Shown: positions 52,837 through 62,122 of the stretch, in pieces
How the letters are laid out: the number at the start of each line of letters is the position of its first letter
How positions within the stretch are numbered: the stretch's first letter is position 1
Origin: Nitrososphaerota archaeon
Lineage (GTDB): Archaea; Thermoproteota; Nitrososphaeria; Nitrososphaerales; Nitrosopumilaceae
DNA: 64,000 bases
Direction of reading: 5' to 3'
Assembly: GCA_028867675.1 (NCBI GenBank)
Contig: JAGWGA010000003.1
Location: forward strand, 26,619 to 90,618
The notes under the pieces: model-generated
Told to the model about the DNA's origin: nothing
Databases searched by the model: none
The model's input: the letters and a program-made list of their open reading frames with translations, nothing else
Program-made: the position numbers and the translations under genes

Positions 52837-53727
52837 TCACACTAGTGCCTTTACTATAACTGGTGAGATATCTACATTATTTGTCTTGCATGGAACAGAA
52901 TTTGTACTGATTATCTTTGTCACACCAGCTTTTTTGATCTTTTTTTCTGCATCCCCAATTAGTAATGCATGAGTACAGCAGGCATAGACTTTGCCGCACT
53001 TTTGTTTTTTTAGGTATTGTGCAGCCTTCATTATGCTTCCTCCGGTGCTTATCATGTCATCTACTATGATCAAGTCTCTCCCCTTTACTTCATGGTGATT
53101 TGTGGACTTGATTGTCACTTCACCTGTCTTTCTGTCTCTGTGTTTATCTAGATAGATAAAATTAGTATCAAAACTTTTTGCAAAGTTTTTAGCTCTTTCT
53201 ATTCCTCCCTTGTCTGGAGATACTACTAACGGATCTTTTAGCTTTAATGTTTTGAAATATTTTACTAGCTCTCCAACTGCTGTTACATTTGTTGCAGGGA
53301 TTAGTAGGTGGTCGAGTGCTATCATGCTGTGTATGTCTACTACAATAATCTTTGATGCTCCTGCCGCCTTGAACATTTTTGCTACTAGGTCCATTGTGAT
53401 GATTTCGCCTGGGAGAAATGCTCTGTCTTGTCTTGCGTATCCTAGGTATGGTATTACTACGTAAACTTGAGAGGAGAACTTTCTAGCTTGTGAGACTAAC
53501 GCTAAAGCTCGAATTAGGTTTGAATCAACTGGGGGATAGATTGACTGTACCACAATGACTTTGCCGTTTGGGGTTCCTTCTAAGGTAATCTTACTTTCCC
53601 CGTCTGGAAATACTCGTAACTCGCACTTGATGAATTTTGATTTTAGCTTTTTTGCTATTTTTTTAGCAAGATCTTCTGATGATGTTCCACCAATAACACT
53701 AAAGCTTGACAACAGACTTGATTCCAT
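52837..53727 (-). CDS. prs: Ribose-phosphate pyrophosphokinase
   Basis: Makes PRPP from ribose 5-phosphate and ATP. 296 residues. ELRVFPDGESKITLEG at the N terminus, the flexible catalytic loop in YARQDRAFLPGEIITMDLVAKM, the Rib-5-P loop DLIIVDDMISTGGSIMKAA and a phosphate site DKGGIERAKNFA. First gene of a four-gene operon with tRNA methyltransferase, RNase Z and Sir2. Confidence 0.96.
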   Translation of the reverse strand: MESSLLSSFSVIGGTSSEDLAKKIAKKLKSKFIKCELRVFPDGESKITLEGTPNGKVIVVQSIYPPVDSNLIRALALVSQARKFSSQVYVVIPYLGYARQDRAFLPGEIITMDLVAKMFKAAGASKIIVVDIHSMIALDHLLIPATNVTAVGELVKYFKTLKLKDPLVVSPDKGGIERAKNFAKSFDTNFIYLDKHRDRKTGEVTIKSTNHHEVKGRDLIIVDDMISTGGSIMKAAQYLKKQKCGKVYACCTHALLIGDAEKKIKKAGVTKIISTNSVPCKTNNVDISPVIVKALV

Positions 53728-53798
53728 GTAGAGTTATTCTTAAGTTTTGATTGGTTGAGTAGCATCTTCTTTATAATCTGCAAGTGTAATCTCATTCT

Positions 53799-54238
53799 AT
53801 GGAATTGCTACAGATTATCAGTTACACTTTAACGATTCTGAATATTGCAATTAGCAAAAGAAAAACCATCTTAAATCTAGCTGAGAAACACAAATTTGTT
53901 AGATACGCACTATATCCAATTTTATTCCCAATAGGATTTGTAGTAGTAATCTATCTTCTATATCTGCTCAAAAAATATCCTGAATTTATGATGTGGTCAC
54001 CTGCACAGAAAAAATTAGATGATTTTTTGTAGAACTTGCTACAACGAGATACACAATTAGTTGTCTGGGGAATCGTCATAGGCGCAATCATGACAACGTG
54101 TTATGATGTTGTAAAAACTCTTTTCAAAACACCTGTTGATAACAATGCATAGCATCTTCTGGGATTGCTATGGTTGTTTCTATTGCGGTAGGTCTGGGTG
54201 CATTTTATTTTCTGAAACCCAAAATTAGAAATACATAA
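53799..54238 (+). pseudogene. Decayed multi-helix membrane protein gene
   Basis: Starts at ATG 53799 and encodes two helices (LLQIISYTLTILNIAI, YALYPILFPIGFVVVIYLLYLL), then a TAG at 54030-54032. The same frame resumes at once with NLLQRDTQLVVWGIVIGAIMTTC and a third helix to TAG at 54150. A fourth helix (ASSGIAMVVSIAVGLGAFYFL) continues in the next frame to TAA at 54236, consistent with one lost base near 54150. The continuous membrane topology across the stop and the shift suggests a gene with one nonsense and one frameshift change; the first 77 residues could still make a two-helix protein. Confidence 0.5.
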
Positions 54239-54321
54239 TTACTGACTCTGAAGTTTTACACGAGTTTTTAGGAATTTTAATCAGGATAAAACTTGCATTC
54301 TAGAAACAACATATTCCTCAC

Positions 54322-54456
54322 TCAGTGTTCTAGTATGTCTTTCGCATACTTTGCAAAATACATTGCGTAGTGGTTTTTTAGAATTCCTGTCTTCAAAGAT
54401 ATCAGATCAGAATATTTCTTGATTTGATGTTCCATTTTTAAAAAGTCCCATTTCAT
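54322..54456 (-). CDS. Possible 44-residue protein
   Basis: ATG at 54456, TGA at 54322. MKWDFLKMEHQIKKYSDLIS... is a basic, helical sequence with no membrane segment. No clear promoter. Overlaps the right part of the inverted repeat 54429-54472, so it may not be a gene. Confidence 0.3.
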   Translation of the reverse strand: MKWDFLKMEHQIKKYSDLISLKTGILKNHYAMYFAKYAKDILEH

Positions 54457-54472
54457 ATGCCTAAAATGGAAC
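54429..54472. other. 10-bp inverted repeat with 24-nt loop
   Basis: GTTCCATTTT (54429-54438) and AAAATGGAAC (54463-54472) are perfect inverted copies, followed by TTTTTGTCCC. Within it GTCCCATTT occurs twice (54445 and 54477 regions). Possibly a weak terminator or a mini-element remnant. Confidence 0.3.
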
Positions 54473-54599
54473 TTTTTGTCCCATTTGACCTTCAGTTACA
54501 TTTTTTTTCGATCTACAAATAGTCTGTAAGATTAAATTCTAATAAATTACCATCATTATTCTTGATTGATTTTTAAGCTAGAAATACAATATCGATACC
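54473..54599 (+). other. Upstream region of the cobalamin-binding gene
   Basis: No gene is seen. The DNA is AT-rich, with a TTTTTAAGCT box about 30 bp before the ATG at 54600 that fits a leaderless promoter. No cobalamin riboswitch-like structure was recognised by eye. Confidence 0.35.
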
Positions 54600-55517
54600 A
54601 TGAAGATAGTCTCTTTTCTTCCAAGTGCCACTGAAATTCTATACGAGCTAGGTGTTCAAGACCAAATCAAAGCAGTAACACACGAATGCACCTATCCGGT
54701 ACAAGCAAAATCAAAACCGCAAGTTATCCACGCATCATTTGATCCAAATAAAATGTCAAGCCATGAAATTGACAATAAAGTTATAGAACTAATGAAGTCA
54801 GGAAAAGACATTTACATTCTAGACGAGCAAGTTCTAAAAAATGCAGATCCAGATGTTATAATAGCACAAGGAATATGCGAAGTATGTTCCCCTTATACAA
54901 GAGAAATTAACAGAGCAGTAACTATACTTAGAGGAAAACCCGAAGTCCTAATTCTAGACCCAAAAAATCTCGATGACATTTTACAAAATATTATAGAAGT
55001 AGGAGATAAAGTAGGCAAACAAGAAAGTGCCAAGGATATTGTATCCAAGCTACAAAAAAGAATCAACTACATCACAGATACCCCAAAGATTACAATTCCA
55101 AAGGTATTATGTATTGAATGGCTAGACCCATTATACACAGCAGGCCACTGGGTTCCTCAAATGGTCGAGATAGCAGGAGGTATAAATGGAATCAGTACTA
55201 TGGGAGACAAATCAAGAAGGATGCAAATAGATGAAATAGCAAAGTTCGACCCTGAAATTATTATTTTAATGCCGTGCGGATTTGATGTATCCCGAACAAT
55301 ATCCGAATATGAAAAATTGCTAGAAAGTATGGAATGGAGGTCATTAAAAGCAGTACAACAGGGACAAGTCTATGCAGTTAACGCAAACGAATACTTTTCA
55401 AAGCCTGGTCCAAGAACTGTTACAGGATTAGAAATTTTATCCAAAATAATAAACCCAGATACGTTTAGAGATCTAAAAATCCCAGAAGAATCTTTACAAA
55501 GAATCGATCTTGATTAA
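54600..55517 (+). CDS. Cobalamin-binding periplasmic-type protein without signal peptide
   Basis: 305 residues of the BtuF/helical-backbone binding-protein fold: MKIVSFLPSATEILYELG, THECTYP, IIAQGICEVCSPY, PKVLCIEWLDPLYTAGHWVPQMVEIAGG, KFDPEIIILMPCGFD. It begins directly with the first beta strand and has no signal peptide or lipid-attachment cysteine, so it is probably cytoplasmic. No ABC transporter genes flank it. The ligand is inferred from the family. Confidence 0.85.
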   Translation: MKIVSFLPSATEILYELGVQDQIKAVTHECTYPVQAKSKPQVIHASFDPNKMSSHEIDNKVIELMKSGKDIYILDEQVLKNADPDVIIAQGICEVCSPYTREINRAVTILRGKPEVLILDPKNLDDILQNIIEVGDKVGKQESAKDIVSKLQKRINYITDTPKITIPKVLCIEWLDPLYTAGHWVPQMVEIAGGINGISTMGDKSRRMQIDEIAKFDPEIIILMPCGFDVSRTISEYEKLLESMEWRSLKAVQQGQVYAVNANEYFSKPGPRTVTGLEILSKIINPDTFRDLKIPEESLQRIDLD

Positions 55518-55717
55518 TCTATAGTAATTTTTTCTATTCTATGTAGGGTATTGTTATACCATGTAACATATTTTGTCTCTAAAGATATCAATGACACCAA
55601 TAGATTAAACCCAAAACTACTAGACTAAACTGTATAGCTAGAGCAGATACATCAATCCACAAATTCTCTATGATTCATTTGCACCATTCCTTTATTGTAC
55701 AAAAATAAAACCATCTC

Positions 55718-57838
55718 GTGAAAAATTCATCTCGTTTCACAAATCAAGTACGTGCACTTTTAGTTGGTATTTTACTGATATCTTCTGTTGGAGTAATGTC
55801 ATTACCAAACACAAAAGCTTTGGCAGACCCAGGTTGTATACTGGATTCACCTGGCAGTAAAATAAAACATGTCATCTATCTGCAATTTGACAACGTGCAT
55901 CTAAAAAGGGATAATCCAAATGTTCCATCAGATCTAGAACAGATGCCACACTTGCTTAATTTTATCAAAGACAATGGAGTAATGTCTGGGAATCACCACA
56001 CACCATTAATTTCACATACTGCTGATGATATTCTTACTTCAGAGACCGGAGTTTATGGCGACAGACACGGCCAGCCCGTCTCAAACAGTTTTGGCTACTT
56101 TAGTTCGTCAGGAACAAAGTTTGCAAGTTCCTTTACTTACTGGACAGACCCAGTATCTTCATTTGATACACAATATAGCTTGCTAAATTCCACAGGTCAG
56201 AATGCCCCAGCTCCATGGGTAGCATATACCAGAGCAGGATGCAACTTTGGTGCAGCGGCACTTGCAAACATGGAAGTTGAAAACACAGGAAGCGACCTTA
56301 AAACAATATTTGGCGTTGGCTCACCACAAGCAATTGAAGGCACTTCTCATTCTGCAAATGCAGTAGCAGACTTTGAGGGAATTGCAATCCATTGTGCAGC
56401 AGGAGACCCACTATGTTCTGCAGCAAATGGCGGTGTACCTGACGTACTTCCACAAGAAAAAGGTGGATACTCTGGGTATAACGCACTCTTTGGCCACAAG
56501 TATGTAGCACCACAAATTTCTTCTACTTTACCAATGAAAAATCTTAACGGAAATACTATAAACGGCTCTAACGGAATACCAGGTTTTCCAGGATTTGACG
56601 GCATGTCTGCTAATGTGACACTATCTTATGTTGCACAAATGCAAGAGAAAGGCATTCCAGTAACTTATGCTTACATCTCTGACGCACATGATAACCATAA
56701 AACATTTAGTGCATTTGGTCCAGGTGAAGCAGGATATGTTGCAGCACTTCAATCATACGACCGTGGCTTTGATGCATTTTTCAAGCGATTAAACACTGAC
56801 GGAATTAACCCAACTAATACACTATTTGTAATCACATCCGACGAAAATGATCACTTTGTAGGTGGAGCGCCAACACCTACAAATTGTGATGGTGTTACGA
56901 TATCATGCACGTATACACAAATTGGTGAGATTGATGCAAACTTGCAAAATCTTCTTGCATCACAGGGAATAACAACACCATTTGCTATCCACTTTGATGA
57001 CGCACCAAACTTTTACATTCATGATAATCCGACTCGAACAAATTCAACAGTTCGAGCCTTTGAACAGGCAACAGGTAAACTAACTGCAGTTAATCCAATT
57101 ACTGGTAACACTGACAAATTAATGGTGGCCATGGCAGACCCAGTAGAGGAGAAGCTACTCCACATGGTCACAGCAGACCCACAGCGAACCCCCACCTTTA
57201 CAATGTTTGGTGATCCAGATTATTTCTATGAAACATCACCTTCCTCTCCTACTGTATTTGAAGCACCAGCCTTTGCATGGAACCACGGTGATGTGCAACC
57301 TGAAATCACAACAACTTGGCTTGGAATGGCAGGTCCAGGAATCAAGCACCTAGGGCTTGACAATAATACATGGTCAGACCACACTGATATCAGACCAACA
57401 ATGCTCATGTTACTTGGTCTACAAGATGACTATACTCATGATGGAAGAGCACTTGTAGAAGATATCAAGACAGATGCTCTACCACATTCAATAAAAGATC
57501 ACAATGACAGCTTTGAAGACTTGGCTACAGTATACAAGCAGATTAACGCGCCAGTCGGAAAATTGGGATTGTGCACACTTCAGGTTTCAACCCAGGCACT
57601 TAACAGCACCACTTCAGGTGATGCAAATTACAATAACCTAGAGAACAAGCTCGTCTCTATTACAAATAACAGAGACACACTCAAGGGCCAGATAATCAAT
57701 GTACTAGATGGTGCAGAGTTTGGAGGTCAAACAATTAATCCACACCAAGTAGATGCATTGACTGACAAGGCACATGGATTACTTGACAAAGTAACTGACA
57801 TGTGCAGTACTGACAAGCATGGCAAAGACAAAGCATAA
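55718..57838 (+). CDS. Secreted alkaline-phosphatase-superfamily phosphoesterase
   Basis: 706 residues starting at GTG. A signal peptide (ALLVGILLISSVGVMSLPNTKALA) precedes the metal-dependent hydrolase core: HVIYLQFDNVHLKRDN, HTPLISHTADDILTSETGVYGDRHGQPVSN, VITSDENDHFVGG and TTWLGMAGPGIKH/SDHTDIRPTMLMLLGL. The first DN and later DEND/HTD residues would bind the two metals. The C-terminal 120 residues look helical. Likely scavenges phosphate outside the cell. Confidence 0.85.
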   Translation: MKNSSRFTNQVRALLVGILLISSVGVMSLPNTKALADPGCILDSPGSKIKHVIYLQFDNVHLKRDNPNVPSDLEQMPHLLNFIKDNGVMSGNHHTPLISHTADDILTSETGVYGDRHGQPVSNSFGYFSSSGTKFASSFTYWTDPVSSFDTQYSLLNSTGQNAPAPWVAYTRAGCNFGAAALANMEVENTGSDLKTIFGVGSPQAIEGTSHSANAVADFEGIAIHCAAGDPLCSAANGGVPDVLPQEKGGYSGYNALFGHKYVAPQISSTLPMKNLNGNTINGSNGIPGFPGFDGMSANVTLSYVAQMQEKGIPVTYAYISDAHDNHKTFSAFGPGEAGYVAALQSYDRGFDAFFKRLNTDGINPTNTLFVITSDENDHFVGGAPTPTNCDGVTISCTYTQIGEIDANLQNLLASQGITTPFAIHFDDAPNFYIHDNPTRTNSTVRAFEQATGKLTAVNPITGNTDKLMVAMADPVEEKLLHMVTADPQRTPTFTMFGDPDYFYETSPSSPTVFEAPAFAWNHGDVQPEITTTWLGMAGPGIKHLGLDNNTWSDHTDIRPTMLMLLGLQDDYTHDGRALVEDIKTDALPHSIKDHNDSFEDLATVYKQINAPVGKLGLCTLQVSTQALNSTTSGDANYNNLENKLVSITNNRDTLKGQIINVLDGAEFGGQTINPHQVDALTDKAHGLLDKVTDMCSTDKHGKDKA

Positions 57839-57883
57839 TTGATTTAGAATAACGGGTTGCATCCCCATTGGATAGACAGATGA

Positions 57884-57934
57884 GGACGCAATCTGTTGTG
57901 GTATAGTAGAACTTTGTTTTATTTATTTGCGTCC
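57884..57934. terminator. Possible terminator between convergent genes
   Basis: GGACGCAA (57884-57891) and TTGCGTCC (57927-57934) form a perfect 8-bp stem around a 35-nt T/A-rich loop, between the stops of the phosphoesterase and the histidine kinase. A related TTGCATCC lies upstream. Confidence 0.35.
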
Positions 57935-57967
57935 CAACTTTTACTTTCTTATTCTAAAATTCTAGAA

Positions 57968-59434
57968 TCAGACAGTAACTGGTACTTTTTCCTGTACTGG
58001 TATGTTTGGCAGTGTAATGACAAACGTAGTGCCTTTACCAAGTTCTGATATAACAGATATCTTTCCGCCATGCTGTTCTACTATATTCTTACATGATGTT
58101 AACCCAAGACCAGTTCCTTCTTGCTTTGTAGTAAACAATGGTTCAAAGATATTTGCAAGAACATTTTGTGGTATCCCAGGGCCAGAATCCTGGAATTCAA
58201 TCTTAACCCCATTTGCCTCCTGACTTGTTCGTATATCTATAGTGCCAATACCATTCATTGCCTGTTTTGCATTTACCAAAATATTATCAAAGGCAATTTC
58301 CAGTTTTGAAGAATCACAGACAAGTGTAATGTCTCTTTCAGGCAAGTTGACCTTGATTGGTTCTAGAAGAATAGCTTTTTCAATAGAGTTTTGAATAATT
58401 TCATTAAGCGATCTTTTATCCATCTGAAGCTCTCTAGTAGTAACAAAATCCATCACATTCTCAAGTTGATGTGACATTCTGCTAACTGACCTATCTATTC
58501 TGTCAAAGTGGGCAATAGAATTTGGAATTGAACCATATTTGTTTCGAATCAACAATAACGAATTTTTAATCACGCTTAATGGATTTCGTAAATCATGTGC
58601 AAGTCTTGCAGCCAATTCACCAATAGCTGATAGTCTTTCAGCCTTGGTAATTCTAATCTGCTGCTCTTTTAGTTTAGTTGCCATTACCTCTACTTCGTTT
58701 CCTAATTTTTTGACCTCGTCGTATCCACTTGATTCTGATTTGATATCAAGATCTCCCTCTTGGATCTTTTTAGTTTGATTATGTATACCTACAATAGGAT
58801 TAATCAAGTTCTTCCTAAATGTTCTAAATGCTAGAACAATAACAAGACCTACAAAACCAATTCCAATCATTACGTTCAAAAATATACTCAAGTTTGCATT
58901 TGCGATGTATGCATTGACATGATCCATTGAAGCATATGTTTCAATTACACCAATTACATTACCAGAATTAGATTTTATTGGAACATAGATCTCAATTAGT
59001 TGCTTGTAATTTTTTTCATCTACGTTTTCACTCTTGGATAAATCAGATATCTCTGACTTTACTTCGCCACCTAAAGCGTCATTTAATTCGTCATTGTCAG
59101 AAAAAGTCTTTCCAACCTCGTCCTTGTTATCTGAATATACTATTGTCTTATCAGTACTCCAGACCTTGAATAGTACAATCTCATCAGTATTGATTTCTCC
59201 AAAGAACTTTTGGAATGTTTTATCTTTGGCAGTAAAGTCTTTTGGAGTAAAATCATCAGGTGTCAAGTGTTGCCTTGCTTGTAATGCAATAAACTTGGCA
59301 TTGACATCAACATCTCTTTGTAATATGGTTGACTTGAAGTAATCTGATACTATCTGAGACATTGAAATGCCTGCTATGGATACAATAACAATAACCAAAG
59401 TTAGCCATAGTACTATTCCAGTCTTAATCTTCAT
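57968..59434 (-). CDS. Membrane histidine kinase with Cache-like sensor, HAMP and HisKA
   Basis: 488 residues from ATG 59434 (MKIKTGIVLWLTLVIVIV); the frame opens at 59554. Helix 1 (5-25), an extracellular single-Cache-like sensor (26-185, SDNDELNDALGGEV, YVPIKSNSGNVIGVIETYASM), helix 2 (about 188-208), HAMP (209-260), HisKA with the phospho-histidine in LAARLAHDLRNPL, and HATPase (DNILVNAKQAMNG, DSGPGIP, GTGLGLTSCKNIVEQHGG). No response regulator is adjacent; the stand-alone receiver at 7957 is far away. Confidence 0.93.
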   Translation of the reverse strand: MKIKTGIVLWLTLVIVIVSIAGISMSQIVSDYFKSTILQRDVDVNAKFIALQARQHLTPDDFTPKDFTAKDKTFQKFFGEINTDEIVLFKVWSTDKTIVYSDNKDEVGKTFSDNDELNDALGGEVKSEISDLSKSENVDEKNYKQLIEIYVPIKSNSGNVIGVIETYASMDHVNAYIANANLSIFLNVMIGIGFVGLVIVLAFRTFRKNLINPIVGIHNQTKKIQEGDLDIKSESSGYDEVKKLGNEVEVMATKLKEQQIRITKAERLSAIGELAARLAHDLRNPLSVIKNSLLLIRNKYGSIPNSIAHFDRIDRSVSRMSHQLENVMDFVTTRELQMDKRSLNEIIQNSIEKAILLEPIKVNLPERDITLVCDSSKLEIAFDNILVNAKQAMNGIGTIDIRTSQEANGVKIEFQDSGPGIPQNVLANIFEPLFTTKQEGTGLGLTSCKNIVEQHGGKISVISELGKGTTFVITLPNIPVQEKVPVTV

Positions 59435-59749
59435 GGGTGTGCACCATCCAAATCCATACTTTCCTCCAACAATTTTCAGGTAATAGGCAAAAGCTTGATC
59501 AAAACGATCATTTCTGGATAAATTAATCCATAATAACAAGAGGTAGCAATACATGGAAAATCCCAGTAATCCTCAGACTACTTTTCCACCAATCCGGCAT
59601 AGGCGCGTTAGTGTGTTTTCCTATTGTTTGCTACCGGGTAACCATACAACTTACAAAAATAAAAGGATGATCATAAAAGGTTCTGTCAAGTTGACGTTTG
59701 ATAATTCTCTTGTAAAAAATCGGTTGATGTTTTAATTGCTTAACTTGGA
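59435..59749. other. Region between histidine kinase and coiled-coil gene
   Basis: 315 bp with no credible gene; a 60-codon frame at 59553 lacks any coding character. It should hold the divergent promoters. TGATC-AAAAC-GATCA (59496-59510) is a small palindrome upstream of the kinase. Confidence 0.4.
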
Positions 59750-60268
59750 TTGGGTTTTACTGTATACCTATCACTTGGTGGAATTGCCACTGGTAATATT
59801 ATATTGGCTGGGCTTGGTCTTTTTAGTGCAGGAATCTACGCATTTCTATTTATTACATTGACTAATGTTATCTTATCAAGATCTCGTCAAGAAAAACAAT
59901 TTAGAAAACTGCAAGAACTCAAAAATTTCATACGAAAAACTCTTGAAGATGATGGTGCAGACATTAACAATGTTGTTTTAAAAGATTTTATGGAAAAATT
60001 CATGTCATATTTGGATGTGCTACCTGAGGAGACAAACATCACACCAAAAAATGACAAAACAAAGTTAGGTCTTACAATGGCAAATGAATCATACCAAATT
60101 TTGCAAAACAAAGTTTCTAGTCTGGAAGAAGAAGTCAATCAACTAAAGAGTAAATTGGAGTTATTAACTAACAAAGGAAAATCAAAAAAGACAATATCGG
60201 ATCTCAGAAAAATGGTGAAGAATTTATTTAATCAACGAGAAGAATCCACGAAGCTTAAAACTGAATGA
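59750..60268 (+). CDS. Membrane-anchored coiled-coil protein
   Basis: 172 residues starting at TTG. Two close hydrophobic segments (IATGNIILAGLGLFSAGIYAFLFITLTNVI) anchor a long cytoplasmic region of charged helices (EEVNQLKSKLELLTNK, MVKNLFNQREES). No enzymatic motif. The zinc-protein gene starts one base after its stop. Confidence 0.65.
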   Translation: MGFTVYLSLGGIATGNIILAGLGLFSAGIYAFLFITLTNVILSRSRQEKQFRKLQELKNFIRKTLEDDGADINNVVLKDFMEKFMSYLDVLPEETNITPKNDKTKLGLTMANESYQILQNKVSSLEEEVNQLKSKLELLTNKGKSKKTISDLRKMVKNLFNQREESTKLKTE

Positions 60269-60269
60269 C

Positions 60270-60545
60270 ATGGTTAATTGTGAACGTTGTAAAAAGCAAT
60301 TTATCGATGAAGAATTTAATGATCATGACTGTAGCCCAACAGCCACAAAAGCACAGGAAATAGGCATAGATTACCTACTAGATGGAGAACTTAATGAAAA
60401 TGGGGATTTAGAGTATATTGCAAAGGGGCTAAACGGAATACTTTACAGACTTGTAGAATGTCCGCATAATCCTACTCATACTAATCTAGACCAAACGACT
60501 TTTGACAATCTAGAAACCAAACGCAGATTTGACAGAACCTCATAA
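60270..60545 (+). CDS. Small zinc-finger protein
   Basis: 91 residues. N-terminal CERCKKQFIDEEFNDHDC is a C-x2-C...H-x-C zinc site. The remaining acidic part has one more cysteine and histidines (VECPHNPTHT). The ATG follows the upstream TGA by one base, so the two genes are co-translated. Function unknown. Confidence 0.7.
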   Translation: MVNCERCKKQFIDEEFNDHDCSPTATKAQEIGIDYLLDGELNENGDLEYIAKGLNGILYRLVECPHNPTHTNLDQTTFDNLETKRRFDRTS

Positions 60546-60601
60546 AACATGAATCAAATTTTAATGATATAATTTCAAATTAGGCTAAAAAGCAAGTTAT
60601 T

Positions 60602-61444
60602 TTGTTGGATCTAGTATTCTCTGATATTCATGCCGATGTTGATGCTCTGAATCTAATACTTGATACTGTAACTAGCGATGAATTTGTAAAAAAATATGGT
60701 TCATTTTCAAGAATTATCAATCTAGGAGATCTCTTAGAAAGAGGTCTATATCCAAAACAAGTCATAACGCAACTACAGACACTGGAAAAAAATTATCCAA
60801 TTTATTCTGTAATGGGAAATCACGATGAAGGGTTTCTGACTGGAAAAAAAGTTAGTGCAAGTTCTCTTGAAAGTATTAGAGCACATGAATCCCTAACCCA
60901 AGAAGAAATATCATTTTTCAAACCAAAAAAAGATGGAACATTTGGTAATCTAGAATACATCGACAAAACAAACGGCCTGTTTTGTGTTCACGGAGGACCA
61001 CTAGATCCAAACAAAATAACTCCAAAAAACGCAAATGACGAAGCCTGGCTGTACCAGAGAAACTGGCAGAGACTAACTGAAGAAGATTTTGAGTTTTTCA
61101 GCTATCACGGGTATCATTATACCGCATCTTCAGCCTTTGATGAGGTAAAAAACCACATTCAAAATCATATAATTTTTGCAGGCCACCAGCATATGGAAAC
61201 AGCCCTCTCTCATCACGATGGTGTTGTACAAGATATCTATTCCAGCCTAAAACCAAAACAAGAAAAAATTGGAGATCATATACTAGAAAGAAAAGAGATC
61301 GAAATACAAAGTAACATGGACTATTTTATCAGACTGGGACTAGCAGGACCTGCAGGATATTATGGAGTAGGAAAACCTGTTCCACACTTTGGTGTAGTAC
61401 AGTATAATCCAAAAAAGGTAATCCTCTTTAACGTAAATCCATAA
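60602..61444 (+). CDS. Calcineurin-type metallophosphoesterase
   Basis: 280 residues starting at TTG. Metal-binding motifs in order: VFSDIHADVDAL (8-20), NLGDLLERG, MGNHDEG, FCVHGGPLD and FAGHQHM. Layout resembles Ser/Thr phosphatase and ApaH-like diadenosine tetraphosphatase enzymes. Located 56 bp after the zinc-protein gene and 11 bp before the hemerythrin-like gene. Substrate unknown. Confidence 0.88.
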   Translation: MLDLVFSDIHADVDALNLILDTVTSDEFVKKYGSFSRIINLGDLLERGLYPKQVITQLQTLEKNYPIYSVMGNHDEGFLTGKKVSASSLESIRAHESLTQEEISFFKPKKDGTFGNLEYIDKTNGLFCVHGGPLDPNKITPKNANDEAWLYQRNWQRLTEEDFEFFSYHGYHYTASSAFDEVKNHIQNHIIFAGHQHMETALSHHDGVVQDIYSSLKPKQEKIGDHILERKEIEIQSNMDYFIRLGLAGPAGYYGVGKPVPHFGVVQYNPKKVILFNVNP

Positions 61445-61455
61445 AAGAATTTCAA

Positions 61456-61989
61456 ATGAGCGAAGTACTGAGAAACGATCACAGACAAATTCGTAGATTA
61501 GAAAAAATTGTTGTAAAATGTTACACTAAACTAAATCAAGGACAAGATATTCCATTTGGGGATATCAATAAAATAGTCTGGATCATGTCCGAGTTTTTAG
61601 ATGCCATACATTACTCCAGAGAAGAGGACCAGTATTTTCCCTGTGTTGGCACATATGATTCCCTAAAAGAAGAGATTCGGGCATTTATGATAGAGCATGA
61701 ATTTGGAAGAAGAATTGCTGCCAATGTTTCCAAGTATTTGCAAATGTGGAAAAAAGGCCAAGACCAAAGAGAACCTGTATCAAGATATCTCAAAGCTTAT
61801 GCTGTATATCTGGAAGATCATCTAAACAAAGAAGACAAGTTCTTTGATAAAGCACAAAATGAAATCCTATCAAAAGAAGAAGAACAGATGATGTATGAAG
61901 AATTTCGTGCAGTTACTGCAGTTTTATCAAAATTTGAAGAGATGGTAAAATCAATAGACTATCTAGAGACTACACCCTGGATGAGCTAG
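61456..61989 (+). CDS. Hemerythrin-like (HHE) cation-binding protein
   Basis: 177 residues forming a four-helix bundle. Iron ligands are probably in NDHRQIRRLE, AIHYSREEDQYF, MIEHEFGRR and YLEDHLNKEDKFF, the H...HxxxE...H...HxxxE pattern. Such proteins bind a di-iron centre and sense or carry O2 or NO. Follows the metallophosphoesterase by 11 bp. Confidence 0.85.
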   Translation: MSEVLRNDHRQIRRLEKIVVKCYTKLNQGQDIPFGDINKIVWIMSEFLDAIHYSREEDQYFPCVGTYDSLKEEIRAFMIEHEFGRRIAANVSKYLQMWKKGQDQREPVSRYLKAYAVYLEDHLNKEDKFFDKAQNEILSKEEEQMMYEEFRAVTAVLSKFEEMVKSIDYLETTPWMS

Positions 61990-62122
61990 TTCTCAAAGAC
62001 AGATCTTACTCTGGGATAAACAGAGACTTCGATTTGTTCGATTGTAATTTGTTGCATGTTTAGGTATGGAATCCACAATTATTATATAACATCACCATAG
62101 TATGGTAACTATACATACTAAC

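Noticed and set aside
23140..54032. Genome-wide reassignment of TAG (for example pyrrolysine)
   Set aside because: Many clearly correct genes here end in TAG, including the CTAG-sharing pairs, and no Pyl genes are known in this phylum; local nonsense changes are the simpler reading.
59553..59735. 60-codon frame upstream of the coiled-coil gene
   Set aside because: Composition is unlike a protein, and it overlaps the likely promoter region of the histidine kinase.
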